Source: Gemmataceae bacterium (lineage in GTDB: Bacteria; Planctomycetota; Planctomycetia; Gemmatales; Gemmataceae). From it: a stretch of 64,000 nt of DNA. Below the pieces are notes generated by a model. The model ran no database searches. It had not been told where the DNA came from and saw nothing but the letters and a program-made list of their open reading frames with translations. Made by a program: the position numbers and the translations under genes. Position 1 is the stretch's first letter; each line of letters starts with the position of its first letter. Below, piece after piece: positions 10,801 through 18,032 of this stretch. The stretch covers positions 466,572-530,571 of the forward strand of contig LR594584.1 in NCBI GenBank assembly GCA_901538445.1, read 5' to 3'.

Positions 10801-11174
10801 AGCACACGCACCCGCTCCCGGCCGAGTTCCAGGGCCGCAACGTGCTGGTCGAGGTGACCGCCGCCGGGAAGACCCGCACGGTGTCGCACTTCGCCAGCAC
10901 GATGACGGTGAACATGTCCGAGAACTACGGGCAGTTGCAGGTGACCGAGACGTCCGGCGGCAAGGCCGTGGGCAAGGTGTACGTGAAGGTGTACGCCAAG
11001 CTGCACGACGGGTCGGTGAAGTTCCACAAGGACGGGTACACCGACCTCCGCGGCCGGTTCGACTACTCGTCGGTGAACACCCCGGAGCGGCAGGCGATCG
11101 ACCGGTTCGCGATCCTCGTGCTGAGCGAGGACCGCGGGGCGGTGATCCGCGACGTGGCCCCGCCGCAGCGGTGA
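4803..11174 (+). CDS. Giant secreted protein, 2123 residues, alpha-2-macroglobulin-like features
   Basis: An N-terminal signal peptide (about residues 1-30, ending near TPTRAG) directs export. No catalytic motif is recognisable. Residues about 430-900 show strands of the 'VALHLHVKNVPTMLVKVFEV' and 'RPVHVSLKHRDF' type followed by beta-rich carrier-like segments. These recall the macroglobulin domains of large bacterial and planctomycete surface proteins. A Pro/Ala/Gly-rich hinge lies around residues 1365-1400 (AMPAAGMPGGRGGPAAPKPG). The C-terminal part again looks like beta sandwiches. ATG 4803 has GAGG seven bases upstream. The gene is monocistronic, followed by a 12-bp terminator at 11203. 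It is clearly real: codon use is strongly biased over the whole length. The function is unknown, and the macroglobulin relation is inference from pattern only. Confidence 0.75.
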   Translation: MRRLFAWVPGASLAALGLVLAATPTPTRAGDINFNEDFALAKDRTAALKQLIPGTEDYYYYHALHYLNTGQFEKIDALVGPWHTRHKQTARLTEIQTRRALLTFDKTPEQSLAYLRDHLGLSFNHHKETVNDAVNLPVALDQNLISRETLRRTSLTWGNLDNFEDAALDWLAAKDDLGWERRRNLLQRLTRPDVADLPKMVAADLDAMYAGEFGYVGVHKHMTLAQLDELLKLRPRVRNHRAFVDAYLTKLQPGADEDFKRDRAVALAYLERLEKFAATLDPVHNSLKAHVLFHRLAFDRARDVYDKARFVAYLSLPRQQGYMCSAINNDRHLNQHPAHLNADYAAVTLMPPVRSDEPLVRSYLKQFFSDDKAATREFEPYIYDEYLTRLFAETQIELGRGDPEAWASKLSPEAFRALKDRIDIDFAFTNTTDYAADEPVALHLHVKNVPTMLVKVFEVNTGTVYKARPVEIDTDINLDGLVANTERTVKYDDSPFRRVPRKYEFPELNKPGVYVIDFIGAGKSSRALVRKGRLRPLVATGPAGQSVRVVDERNRPVLDASLWLSNAEYRADKDGVITVPFTAEPGRRPVVLSRGDFSCLEFIDHKPEGYRLAAGIHVARESLLTQRIAPVLVRAGLFMNDTPVSLKLLEDVKLRVVSVDHSDIPTSAEVPAFQLFEDREAVHEIRVPARLKSLTVTLTARVKNVGTGKYTDLIAAKAFNLNEIERTDKIEDLHLARFAGGYAIELLGRSGESRADRPVHVSLKHRDFKRPVEVSLKTDPLGRVALGQLADIATVTARGPEGTAHTWTLSTDAHTFRQVVHAKAGETVTLPYLGVAGVPSREEYALFEVRGSDIRSDRFAAIAVANGRVELRDLPAGDYDLYQKRTGERVRVRVVAGTVEAGFVLGATRHMQLPGLKPVAVESVVADKDNVTIRLRDESKFTRVHVFATRYQPAFSAFADLARVRDAELGGSVPGHAESVYLTGRNIGDEYRYVLDRRGQKKYPGNMLERPALLLNPWAVRTTETGEQVAQGGDTFGAGGKFDPGRAIPPANSPQPTGWAAPASGDFANLDFLADAAAVAVNLVPDRDGTIKLTRKEVGPHAMVHVVAVDPLGTTLRTATLAEIPAHFVDLRLRNGLDPVRHYTQQKQVSIVAPKEAFAIADVAGSRFQAYDSLAKVYAYYATLSKNPTLTEFGFVLGWPKLKAEEKRALYSQFACHELSFFLSKKDPQFFTEVVKPYLRNKKDKTFLDHYLLGDDVGNYLKPWEYGRLNTVERVLLATRTPGEPDRTARHFTDLLRLIPRNVDKELFVFNVGVDSGGLSSDDDVGVRLKAEIARQEDSKKLSETLHLERDESLRGRSAEPTAPSADSVAMPAAGMPGGRGGPAAPKPGAALQRAAESKALKEMAGEKRDKDAGVEQFFDGNLEKRQTVRRLYRKLDPTQEWAENNYYKVRIQQQVADLVPVAEFWHDYARHDGKSPFLSRHLGDASRNFTEMMFALSVLDLPFEAGKHDVQFAGGRMSLTPANHLIAFHEEVRPADGPGGQIPILVSENFYRHGDRYREEGGEKYDKFVTGEFVVHTVYGCQVVVTNPTSSRQKLSVLLQLPVGAVPVLNGQFTKSVPLDLEPYRTQTLDYFFYFPRAGTFPHFPVHVAKNEQFVAAAQPTTFNVVAKATKIDTTSWDHVSQHGTGEEVLAFLNRENVRALNLDKIAFRMKERPFFEATVRLLNERHLYHPTLYSYGVHHADVPTARQFLMHSDQLAREVGGPIDTPLFTLDPVERGLYEHLEYKPLVNARAHALGNRRQIVNDAFLAQYHGFLKTLTYSKELDDASLLATVYYLLLQDRVEEAIKTFGRVSADKVPTRVQYDYCAAYLEMFKAEPKKARAIATAYQFHPVDRWRNAFAAVVAQVDEIEGRAGKVIDRDDRNQNQGGLAATEPNVELTVTAEGVNLTYQNIDAVRINYYLMDVELLFSSSPFVQRAAGQFSTIKPNATDAVKLPGGRAKHTHPLPAEFQGRNVLVEVTAAGKTRTVSHFASTMTVNMSENYGQLQVTETSGGKAVGKVYVKVYAKLHDGSVKFHKDGYTDLRGRFDYSSVNTPERQAIDRFAILVLSEDRGAVIRDVAPPQR

Positions 11175-11202
11175 GCGTGGGTTGACGCGCCCTGAAACGT
11201 CG

Positions 11203-11230
11203 AGCGGCCGCCCCACCCGGGGCGGCCGCT
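11203..11230 (+). terminator. Intrinsic-type hairpin after the giant gene
   Basis: A perfect 12-bp stem (11203-11214 with 11219-11230) and a 4-base loop, starting 28 bases after the stop codon and followed by CTCGTTT. The U-tract is weak, as is usual at this GC content. Confidence 0.75.
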
Positions 11231-11311
11231 CTCGTTTGGTTCGGGACGGTACAGGAGAGGAGTGCCCAGTCGTACCGGATCCTGGTGATGGGTATCAGTC
11301 GCGTGTGTTCC

Positions 11312-11445
11312 CCTCTCCCCGCCGCGGGAGAGGGTGCCGCGAGTCCGCGAGCGGCGGGTGAGGGGGCGAAGCAGTACGAGGCGTTGGTACTCCACCCCTC
11401 ACCCGGCCGCGAAGCGCGGCCACCCTCTCCCGCAAGGGGAAAGGG
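11312..11445. repeat. Imperfect CCCTCTCCCG-type inverted repeat
   Basis: Arms about 11312-11366 and 11396-11445 are imperfect reverse complements built from CCCCTCACCC and CCCTCTCCCG words. This is a widely dispersed bacterial intergenic repeat type. The rest of the 450-base gap (11175-11625) between two converging genes shows the terminator at 11203 and nothing else I can support. Confidence 0.75.
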
Positions 11446-11625
11446 CACCGAACCTCGACCCAACGGATACGGCTCACGGCGTATCGGTACCACTCCGCGG
11501 GACCACGGGCGTCCCACCCGCTGGCACTCGGTTTGTTGTTGTAGCCAGGGTCTGTGACCCCGGACGTCCACGGAACTCCCCGACGCGTCGGCCTCACGCA
11601 GGCCAGCTCCAGAACACCTACCCAG

Positions 11626-13851
11626 TCACTTCTTTTCCGTGATGCGCTTCTTGATCGCCTCGGCGTGCTCTTTCCAGGCCTTGAGGAAGGCGTCCCACGC
11701 CTTCACCTTCGCGGGGTCGGCCCCGGCCCGGGTCTCGCGGCTCGCCATGTCGGTGCCCACCAGGACGCGGTTCGCGGCGGTGTCCGGCCCGGCGTAGAAC
11801 GCGAGCAGGTTGCCCAGCGCCGCCTCCCGGACCGCGAGCCGCGGGTCGTCCAGCATCTCGACCAGCTTGTCCAGCCCGGCGACCGCGGCGGTCCGGTCCC
11901 GCATGTCGGCCGACGAGTACCCGCGCATGAGTTGCGCGAACAGGTCGGCCGTCTCCCGCTCCCACCCCTTGTTCAAACACCCCTTCACCAGCACCTCGGT
12001 GTTGTCGGGGGACCGGGCGACCCAGTTGCTCAGCGCGACGATGGCCGCCTGGCGGACGTAGCTGCGGGACTCGAAGCTGAGCAGGTCGAGCAGGTCCTTG
12101 AGCAACTCGCCCGAGTCGGTGCCGTCCATGATCGCGGCCTGCGCGTAGGCGGCCCACTGGGTCGGGTACAGGATCGCGATGACTTCCGCCGGCGACATCC
12201 CGGGCCGGAACTTGTCGCTCGGGTCCATGACGAGCCGCTCCTTGAGCAGCACCCGGACCCCGTCCGGGGCCGTGAGCCCCCGCTGCGCGTCGCTCAGCGT
12301 CTTCTGCACGGACCGGCCGAACTCGGCGTCGATGGTCGGGATCTTGCTCGGCTGCAACTCGTCCTTCGGGGCCGGGTGCGGGTCCGAGAGCTGGCCGGTC
12401 TTGCTGTCCCACGCGACCTCGGACCACACAGGCAGCGCATCGAACTTCTTGAACCGCGTCGGGGCGGCGAAGTCGGTGCTCCCGCGGACGGTGACGAGCC
12501 GGGCGTCGGTCCGCGGCTTCTCGCCCCCGAGCGGCGTGCCCGGGACGAACGCGGTCGCGACCTGCACGAGGACCTCGGCCTTTTCGTCCCTCAGGTGCAG
12601 GTCCCACACCTCGGTCCCGACGCGGACCCGGACCCGCGCCCCGCCCGGCTTACCGGCGGTCAGGTAGACGCGGCCGGCGTCGATCGTCAGGTCGCCGTCG
12701 AGGCCGCCCGCCGGCGGGTGGAACCGGACCCGCGACTCCATCAGCGCCGGCCGCGCGACCACCTGTTCCGGGAGGTTCCCCCACAGGTAAACCGCGACGC
12801 CGGTGGCGAGCTTCACGTCGGCCTTGTACCCGGGGAGCGCGACGACCTGCTCGTTCGCGCGGACCGCGGGCTTTCCGGCCGGGTCCAGCCGGGTCCACTT
12901 CCCGGCCGGGTCGGTGGGGCGCGAGACGACGATCACGTTGGCCGATTCGACCCGCCCGACCTCCTCGTTCCCCGCGACCGGGACCAGGTCCTCGGGCCGC
13001 ACCGCGGCCCCCTTCGGGTCCGGCACGTCAACCTTTTTGGGGTCGGGGGTCTCGACCTTCTTCGGCTCCGGGGCCTCGACCTTCTTGGGGTCGGGGGTCT
13101 CGAGCTTCTTCGGCTCCGGGGCCTCGGTCACCTTCTTCGGGTCGGCCGGCCTCGGATCGGCCTTGGCGACGACCGCCGGGGGCGGGGCCACGACCGCGGC
13201 CGAGACGGCCGAGGTGTCGGGCGGGGCGGGTTGCGTCCGCGGCAGCGCGAGGAACACCGCGACCGCCAGCGTCGCCGCGACGACCCCGACGGCGGTCACC
13301 AGCCCGGCGCGGCCGGCCCACGAGTCGGACTCGGCGAACCGCTTCATCCCGAGCAGCAGCGCCGCGTCCGGGTCGTCGGCGTCGGGCCGCTCCGCGGCCG
13401 TCGGGATGACGCCGCCGACCGGGGTGGTCTTGCCCGGCTTGCGGCGCGGGTCCGACGCCGGCGCGCCGACGAGCTTGTACATTCGCTGGTTGGCGGTCGG
13501 CGGAACGCGGACCGGGTCGGTCAGCACCACCGTCAGGATCTGGTGGCACGCGGCGACCTCGGCGAGGTGCAGGTCGGACTCGAGGCACGCCTCTTCGAGT
13601 TCGCCGACCTGCTCGGGGTCGAGGTTGTCGCTCAGGTACTCCGAGACGACGTTCGGGTTCGAGCCGATGTCGTCGTGCCCGGTCGCGGCGGGCGACCCGA
13701 GGCCGCGGCGGCGGGTCGCCTGCTTGATCCGCTCGATGATCTTCTGGGCCTCCTCGCTCTCGGCGACCTTGCGGCCGAGGACGCGGGCCTCGTCGGGTTC
13801 GAGCGTGTCGTCGATGTACGCGAGCAGCGTTCGCAGGGTGAGCCGGATCAT
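11626..13851 (-). CDS. Membrane-spanning anti-sigma-like protein with repeat-like C-terminal domain
   Basis: 741 residues. The N-terminus (LLAYIDDTLEPDEARVLG) looks like the cytoplasmic part of planctomycete anti-sigma-type proteins, though no zinc-binding HxxxCxxC is seen. One membrane segment follows at about 187-207 (AGLVTAVGVVAATLAVAVFL). After it come a proline-rich linker with EPKKVETPDPKK repeats (about 235-285), a beta-rich FecR-like stretch (about 290-420), and a helical C-terminal region with alternating helices suggestive of HEAT-type repeats (RSYVRQAAIVALSNWV, RLAVREAALGNLLAFY). No sigma factor gene is adjacent. It probably senses or scaffolds across the membrane (inference). The start follows the family-like MIRLTLRTLLAYIDD. 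Confidence 0.65.
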   Translation of the reverse strand: MIRLTLRTLLAYIDDTLEPDEARVLGRKVAESEEAQKIIERIKQATRRRGLGSPAATGHDDIGSNPNVVSEYLSDNLDPEQVGELEEACLESDLHLAEVAACHQILTVVLTDPVRVPPTANQRMYKLVGAPASDPRRKPGKTTPVGGVIPTAAERPDADDPDAALLLGMKRFAESDSWAGRAGLVTAVGVVAATLAVAVFLALPRTQPAPPDTSAVSAAVVAPPPAVVAKADPRPADPKKVTEAPEPKKLETPDPKKVEAPEPKKVETPDPKKVDVPDPKGAAVRPEDLVPVAGNEEVGRVESANVIVVSRPTDPAGKWTRLDPAGKPAVRANEQVVALPGYKADVKLATGVAVYLWGNLPEQVVARPALMESRVRFHPPAGGLDGDLTIDAGRVYLTAGKPGGARVRVRVGTEVWDLHLRDEKAEVLVQVATAFVPGTPLGGEKPRTDARLVTVRGSTDFAAPTRFKKFDALPVWSEVAWDSKTGQLSDPHPAPKDELQPSKIPTIDAEFGRSVQKTLSDAQRGLTAPDGVRVLLKERLVMDPSDKFRPGMSPAEVIAILYPTQWAAYAQAAIMDGTDSGELLKDLLDLLSFESRSYVRQAAIVALSNWVARSPDNTEVLVKGCLNKGWERETADLFAQLMRGYSSADMRDRTAAVAGLDKLVEMLDDPRLAVREAALGNLLAFYAGPDTAANRVLVGTDMASRETRAGADPAKVKAWDAFLKAWKEHAEAIKKRITEKK
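13039..13134. repeat. Two tandem 48-bp units inside the 741-residue protein gene
   Basis: Units 13039-13086 and 13087-13134 are nearly identical and encode the E-P-K-K/D-P-K-K linker of the membrane protein. This is an in-frame tandem duplication that lengthens a flexible charged linker; copy number may vary between strains. Confidence 0.85.
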
Positions 13852-14160
13852 GGGTGCGGTCCTGGGGTCGGCGGGCCTCTACCCCCAATAGTGGGCCGGT
13901 GGGTCGGGTTTCGTGCAGCATTCCGAGAAAGTGCGCCGGACGCCCGCCGGGTCCGGCCAGGTGATCGGGAACGGGCCCGCGACGCCGAAGAGAGCGCGTA
14001 CCGTTCTGGCCGGTCACGAGGGTCCGAATGTGCGGTCGGTAGCGAAGACGCGACGGCGGCCCGGCGAAGTGTTTTCCGACTGCTACTTCGCGTCGGGACG
14101 CAAAGTAGGGCCGTGGGCCGGGTGGGTTCAGGAAGACGAGATCGGAGGTGCGAGCCGGAA
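13852..14160. other. Intergenic region, 309 bases, one hairpin
   Basis: No gene is supported here; the open frames that cross it carry shadow-type composition. A stem at 14083-14108 (six pairs, one mismatch, four pairs, 4-base loop) lies 52 bases after the stop of the 125-residue gene. It may terminate that minus-strand transcript, though it lacks a U-tract. The promoter of the 741-residue protein should lie near 13852-13950. Confidence 0.5.
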
Positions 14161-14538
14161 TCAGCCCGCGGCCCCGGTCGCTCGGGCGCGAGCGGGCCGC
14201 GGCGGGACCGGGTGCCGGCCTGACTTCTTCGGCGGCTTCACGCCCTCGGGCTTGAACTGGCTACAGTACCCTTCCCAGTTCGGCCCGATGTAGTGCGGCT
14301 CGATGAGGATGAACCCGGCACGGGCCACCGCACCGGACGAGGTGAACTCGCGGAACTTGCCGAGGCTCGCCGGGTCCCTCCCGAGTTCGGAGCGGCGGCC
14401 GGCGACCGGGTGGGTGCCGGCCTCGAGCGAGACCTCCCGCACGTACATGCCGGGGTAGCCGGTCTGTCCGTGGGGGTCGCGCTCGAGGAACACGTAGATG
14501 GGGGTGCCGAACCGGTCATCGACGACGAGGAAGTGCAT
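14161..14538 (-). CDS. Hypothetical protein, 125 residues
   Basis: I do not recognise the family. The frame could extend upstream to 14718, but that part overlaps the RRM gene and is an Ala/Gly shadow, so the ATG at 14538 (MHFLVVDDRFGTPIYV) is preferred. The first 95 residues look globular (FLERDPHGQTGYPGMYVREV, GFILIEPHYIGPNWEGYC). The C-terminal 30 residues are basic and Pro/Ala-rich, and probably disordered. No signal peptide or membrane segment is visible. It lies downstream of the RRM gene on the same strand, about 100 bases away. Confidence 0.6.
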   Translation of the reverse strand: MHFLVVDDRFGTPIYVFLERDPHGQTGYPGMYVREVSLEAGTHPVAGRRSELGRDPASLGKFREFTSSGAVARAGFILIEPHYIGPNWEGYCSQFKPEGVKPPKKSGRHPVPPRPARARATGAAG

Positions 14539-14641
14539 GTCGGCCTCGGGGGTGCGGCGGGCGGGTGCCCGCCGCGGTGCATGGTACCCGCTCCCCCGGT
14601 CGGTGCGGCAAACAATCCGGCGAATCGGAGCCGGGCGTGGG

Positions 14642-14992
14642 TCAGTACCGGCGACCGCCGCCGCCGCCACCGCCGTACCCGCCGCCACCGCCGCCGCCAC
14701 CGTACCCGCGGCCGCCACCGCCGCCGCCGCCGCCCGGCCGGCTCTCGCGCGGCTTGGCCTCGTTCACGGTCAGGCTCCGGCCGCTGGACATCTGCCCGTG
14801 CATGCCGGCGATCGCGGCCTGGGCCTCCTGCTCGGACCCCATCTCAACGAACCCGAACCCCTTCGAGCGGCCCGTGTCGCGGTCGCTGACGACCTGCGCC
14901 GTCTGGACCGCTCCGTACGGGGCGAACATGTCCCGGAGCTGGTCGTCGGTCACGTCGTACGACAGGTTGCCGACGTACAGTTTCTTACCCAC
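14642..14992 (-). CDS. RRM-type RNA-binding protein with glycine-rich tail
   Basis: 116 residues. A single RNA-recognition motif carries RNP2 (LYVGNL) and RNP1 (KGFGFVEM), followed by a Gly/Tyr/Arg-rich tail of GGGG-Y-GGGG type. This is the layout of cyanobacterial Rbp and plant glycine-rich proteins, which bind RNA and are often cold-responsive. A longer frame reaches 15133, but the GTG at 14992 is chosen. AAGGTGA stands just before it, the protein then opens as (M)GKKLYVGNL like its relatives, and the upstream extension is low-complexity. The glycine tail is encoded by a GC simple repeat at about 14642-14735, prone to slippage. Confidence 0.9.
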   Translation of the reverse strand: MGKKLYVGNLSYDVTDDQLRDMFAPYGAVQTAQVVSDRDTGRSKGFGFVEMGSEQEAQAAIAGMHGQMSSGRSLTVNEAKPRESRPGGGGGGGGRGYGGGGGGGGYGGGGGGGRRY

Positions 14993-15391
14993 AGTTTCAC
15001 CTTGCTGGGCCGATTGGCCCGAGTGCGTGGCGCGGGGCCGAAGTGGCCCCGAGCCGTCGGGAGCGGACGGCCCGGACAGGTGCCGGGCGGCGGAGGCGGT
15101 AACGGTTTGGCGGTCCGGGGCCGTGAGGTGCAACTCGGGGCCGGGGAGCGGTCAAATCGCGAGTGCGACCGGGGTGTACGTCTTCTCCTGACGGGCGGCG
15201 CGGCCGCCCCAAACCGATGATACCCGGAGCCGGCCCCCGGGCGAGCGCCAATCCGGAATTCCGCGCGGAATCGGGGCCGCCGCGCGGGCGCGGGGTGTAG
15301 ACTGACCGGGGCGTGGTTCGCGTTTGCCCGCACGGAACCCGACGCTCGCGCCCGGTCGCCCGGGACCCCCCATTCACCCCGGATACCGCAA
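14993..15391. other. Divergent intergenic region, 399 bases
   Basis: Separates the RRM gene (minus) from the desaturase gene (plus), so it must hold both promoters. A TAGACT at 15298-15303 could be a -10 element for the desaturase, but no convincing -35 accompanies it. A short palindrome (TTCCGCGCGGAA) lies at 15257-15268. No gene is supported. Confidence 0.4.
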
Positions 15392-16291
15392 ATGCCTTCA
15401 ACCCACGCCGCGGTCCGCGGCACCCGGGTCTTTCTCGCGCTTTGCCCGCTCCTCGCCGTCCACCTCGCCCTGTTCACGATCCCGCTCATCGAGTGGTCCT
15501 GGTGGTACGCCCTCTGGGTCGTGGTCCTCACCCGGGTCATCGGCCTGGGGATCACCGTCGGGTTCCACCGGTACTTCTCCCACCGGTCGTTCAAGACCCC
15601 GCGGTGGTTCCAGTTCGGGCTCGCCGTGGCCGGGTGCGCGGCGCTCCAGAAGGGGCCGCTCTGGTGGGCCGTCCACCACCGCCTGCACCACCGGCACTCG
15701 GACCAACCGGGCGACCCGCACTCGCCGGTGGTGGACGGGTTCCTGTACGGCCACGTCGGGTGGCTGTTCGCCCGCGACCTGATGCACCCGGACGAGACCG
15801 TGGTTCACGACCTCACGAGGTACCGCGAGATCGTGTGGCTCGACCGCCTGTGGATGGTGCCGGGCCTGCTGCTCGCGGCGGCGTGCCTCGCGGCGGGCGG
15901 GTGGGGCGGGCTCGTGTACGGGTACTGCCTGAGCGTGGTGCTGGTGTTCCAGGTCACGTTCGCGGTCAACTCGATCGGCCACCTGTACGGCCCGCAGCGG
16001 TTCGACACCGGCGAGGGCAGCCGGAACAACTTCGTCCTCGGCTACCTGGGCATGGGGGACGGGTGGCACAACAACCACCACCGCGCCCCGAGTTCGGCGC
16101 GGCACGGGTTCGCGTGGTACGAGCTGGACATGAGCTACGCGTTCATCCGGGCGCTGCGGCTCACGGGCCTGGCGTGGGACGTGAAGCAGCCGCCGGCCGC
16201 CCTGCTCCCGGTCAACGCCCGGAAGGCCCCGGGCGGGCCGGTGCGGGAGGAAGCGACCGCGGGCTACGGCGACACCGGCGTGTCGGGGTGA
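15392..16291 (+). CDS. Acyl-CoA/acyl-lipid delta-9 type fatty acid desaturase
   Basis: 299 residues of the membrane-bound di-iron desaturase family (OLE1/DesC type), which introduces a cis double bond into acyl chains in the cytoplasmic membrane. All three histidine boxes are present: HRYFSH (59-64), HHRLHH (95-100) and HNNHH (226-230), plus the conserved NSIGHLYG. Hydrophobic segments lie at about 14-33, 36-55 and 150-195. The length and order match bacterial delta-9 desaturases. It sits alone, convergent with the lipoprotein gene, with a palindromic terminator between them. The nearby RRM protein and this enzyme are both commonly linked to cold adaptation, which may be coincidence. Confidence 0.93.
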   Translation: MPSTHAAVRGTRVFLALCPLLAVHLALFTIPLIEWSWWYALWVVVLTRVIGLGITVGFHRYFSHRSFKTPRWFQFGLAVAGCAALQKGPLWWAVHHRLHHRHSDQPGDPHSPVVDGFLYGHVGWLFARDLMHPDETVVHDLTRYREIVWLDRLWMVPGLLLAAACLAAGGWGGLVYGYCLSVVLVFQVTFAVNSIGHLYGPQRFDTGEGSRNNFVLGYLGMGDGWHNNHHRAPSSARHGFAWYELDMSYAFIRALRLTGLAWDVKQPPAALLPVNARKAPGGPVREEATAGYGDTGVSG

Positions 16292-16310
16292 CGTGTCGGT
16301 CGGGGCGCTG

Positions 16311-16338
16311 GGGGCGGGTCGGCGCGCCGACCCGCCCC
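16311..16338. terminator. 28-base perfect palindrome between convergent genes
   Basis: All 28 bases are self-complementary without a spacer (16311-16324 with 16325-16338). It lies 19 bases after the desaturase stop and 9 bases after the lipoprotein stop on the other strand. It probably serves as a two-way terminator. Confidence 0.75.
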
Positions 16339-16347
16339 GGCCGGTGT

Positions 16348-16740
16348 TCACTTCTCGCTGACGGCAATTTCGAACTCGTTCGGCCCGGTCTCGGACACCT
16401 CGCGAACGTCCCGGCTGTCGTGGCCGAACCGATCCGCCACCAGGCTCACCCCGACGGTCGGCTCGGCCCGGGCCATCTCCCGGTCCGGGTTCGGCACCTC
16501 CTTGAGCGCGTGAACCTGGACGACGTTCTTCCCGGCCCGCGCCTCGCCGGCGAACCGGCCCTTCACGACGGGGATCGACCGCGGCGCGGCCCCGTCGGTG
16601 GGGACGAACACCACCCGCCCCTCGGTCAGCGGCTCGCCGTCCCGCGTCACCCGCCCGGACACCGTCACGTACGGGGGCTCGGGCCGCGCGCCGCACCCCA
16701 GCGCGAGGGCGGCGGCCCCGGCCAACACCAGTCGAATCAT
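16348..16740 (-). CDS. Small lipoprotein, carboxypeptidase-regulatory-like domain
   Basis: 130 residues. The signal peptide ends in a lipobox (LALGC, Cys16), so the mature protein is lipid-anchored. The rest (VTVSGRVTRDGEPLTEGRVVFVPTDG) is the transthyretin-like/carboxypeptidase regulatory fold that planctomycetes encode in many copies beside DUF1559 genes. No enzymatic residues are visible. It lies 45 bases downstream of the DUF1559 gene on the same strand, so the two are likely co-transcribed. The role is probably in the envelope, unknown in detail. Confidence 0.85.
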   Translation of the reverse strand: MIRLVLAGAAALALGCGARPEPPYVTVSGRVTRDGEPLTEGRVVFVPTDGAAPRSIPVVKGRFAGEARAGKNVVQVHALKEVPNPDREMARAEPTVGVSLVADRFGHDSRDVREVSETGPNEFEIAVSEK

Positions 16741-16785
16741 CTCCTGCTCCGTGGGTTCAGAAGGTCGGTCCAGGTCCGCGGGCGG

Positions 16786-17874
16786 TCAGTCGGTCGCCAC
16801 CTGGCCCTCGTCCCGGATCGCCATCCGGGCCAGGTTCTCGATCGCGACCCCCTCGCCGAGGAACCGCACCGACCCGTCCCCGAACGCCGCGTTCACCCCG
16901 CCCGGGTGGGCCGAGTTGAGCGGGATGTTGTTCCCCATGCTGCCGCACACGCCGGGGTTGGTCACGCAGTCGTTGGTGGTGTTCACGTTGGTCCCGGTCG
17001 GGACCAGCCACCCGGTCTTCTGGTTGATGCGGTACCGGATGGTGGTGCACTGGAAGGTGCGGACGTCGGTGTTGGTGGTGCTGCTCGGGATGCTCGACTT
17101 GTTGGTGCCGATCAGCCACCCGTGGTGGGCCATCGCCCCCCACGGCACCGTGGTGCCATCGACGAGGGTGAGCAGGTCCGACTGCTCGCTGAGGATCAGC
17201 GTGTTGCTGGTCCCGTCGCTCAGTCCGCCGATGCTCAGCCGGCTCCCGATGAAGAACGCGCCGTTCGCGGCCGCCGGCCCGCCCCGGGCCCCGGTCCCGC
17301 CGCCCGGGCTCCACCGGGTGTCGGTGTACCCGGAGAGGACCGACGGCAGCGCCCCGGACACGGCCGCGTAGCTCCCGGCCATGATCTGCACCTTCTGCGT
17401 GGGGTCCGACACCTTGGTGTTGCCGGACCCGTCCTGCGCCCACAGCGGCTTGGGGCTGGCCGGGCACCGGTACGTCGGGATCACCACGGCGTCGGCCGCC
17501 TGGTAGTTCTGCTGCAGCGCCCACCCCGGGTTCCCGGTCGCCGGGTTGAGGTTGAGAGCGGAGTACAGCGACTGCTGCTCGATGTACGGCAGGACGAACA
17601 CGGTCCACCCGTTCCCGAACTGCGCGCCGCCGGTGTAGGTGCCGAACGGGGCGCGGGCGTCGGCCGCGCCGGGGGGCAGCGCCCCGCGGGTGTCGTGGTG
17701 GGCGTGCATGGCCAGGGCGATCTGCTTGAGGTTGTTCTGGCACTTGGACCGGGCGGCCGCCTCGCGGACCTTTTGCACGGCGGGCAGCAGCAGGCCGATC
17801 AGGACGGCGATGATGGCGATGACGACCAGCAACTCGATGAGCGTGAACGCTCGGGACCGGTGGAGAGACGGCAT
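16786..17874 (-). CDS. DUF1559 prepilin-like protein
   Basis: 362 residues. The N-terminus is a type IV pilin/pseudopilin signal, RAFTLIELLVVIAIIAVLIG, followed by LLPAVQKVREAAARSKCQNNLKQIALAMH. This is the signature of the very large planctomycete DUF1559 (SBP_bac_10) family. The C-terminus has the family motif NAAFGDGSVRFL. The start at 17874 (MPSLHRSRAF) places the pilin motif at the proper distance and has GAGGTC five bases upstream; the upstream extension to 17982 is not needed. It probably enters the envelope through a type II/IV pilus-like system; the function of the family is not settled. Confidence 0.93.
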   Translation of the reverse strand: MPSLHRSRAFTLIELLVVIAIIAVLIGLLLPAVQKVREAAARSKCQNNLKQIALAMHAHHDTRGALPPGAADARAPFGTYTGGAQFGNGWTVFVLPYIEQQSLYSALNLNPATGNPGWALQQNYQAADAVVIPTYRCPASPKPLWAQDGSGNTKVSDPTQKVQIMAGSYAAVSGALPSVLSGYTDTRWSPGGGTGARGGPAAANGAFFIGSRLSIGGLSDGTSNTLILSEQSDLLTLVDGTTVPWGAMAHHGWLIGTNKSSIPSSTTNTDVRTFQCTTIRYRINQKTGWLVPTGTNVNTTNDCVTNPGVCGSMGNNIPLNSAHPGGVNAAFGDGSVRFLGEGVAIENLARMAIRDEGQVATD

Positions 17875-18032
17875 GAGTGACCTCGGGAACTGGTACGAAG
17901 CCGGCCGGGGCGAACGCGATGGGGCCGATACGATCCGTGGCAAGTGCGGGCGAGCCGCTCCCCGGCCGGGGCGAATGGACACGACTGATCTTTAACACCC
18001 CGCGGGCCGTTCGGGCATGTTCATTCCCCGGG

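Noticed and set aside
4836-11216. A 2126-residue open frame on the minus strand opposite the giant gene
   Set aside because: Its composition is the Arg/Val/Leu/His-rich pattern expected from the complement of a GC-saturated gene, with no signal peptide, motif or ribosome site. The plus-strand frame has sensible codons and a signal peptide.
13020-13140. Regular repeats that could be taken for a CRISPR array
   Set aside because: Only two units, no spacers, in frame and coding for the EPKK linker.
14642-14740. CCGCCG-type simple repeat as a possible non-coding element
   Set aside because: It encodes the glycine-rich tail of the RRM protein, the normal layout of the family.
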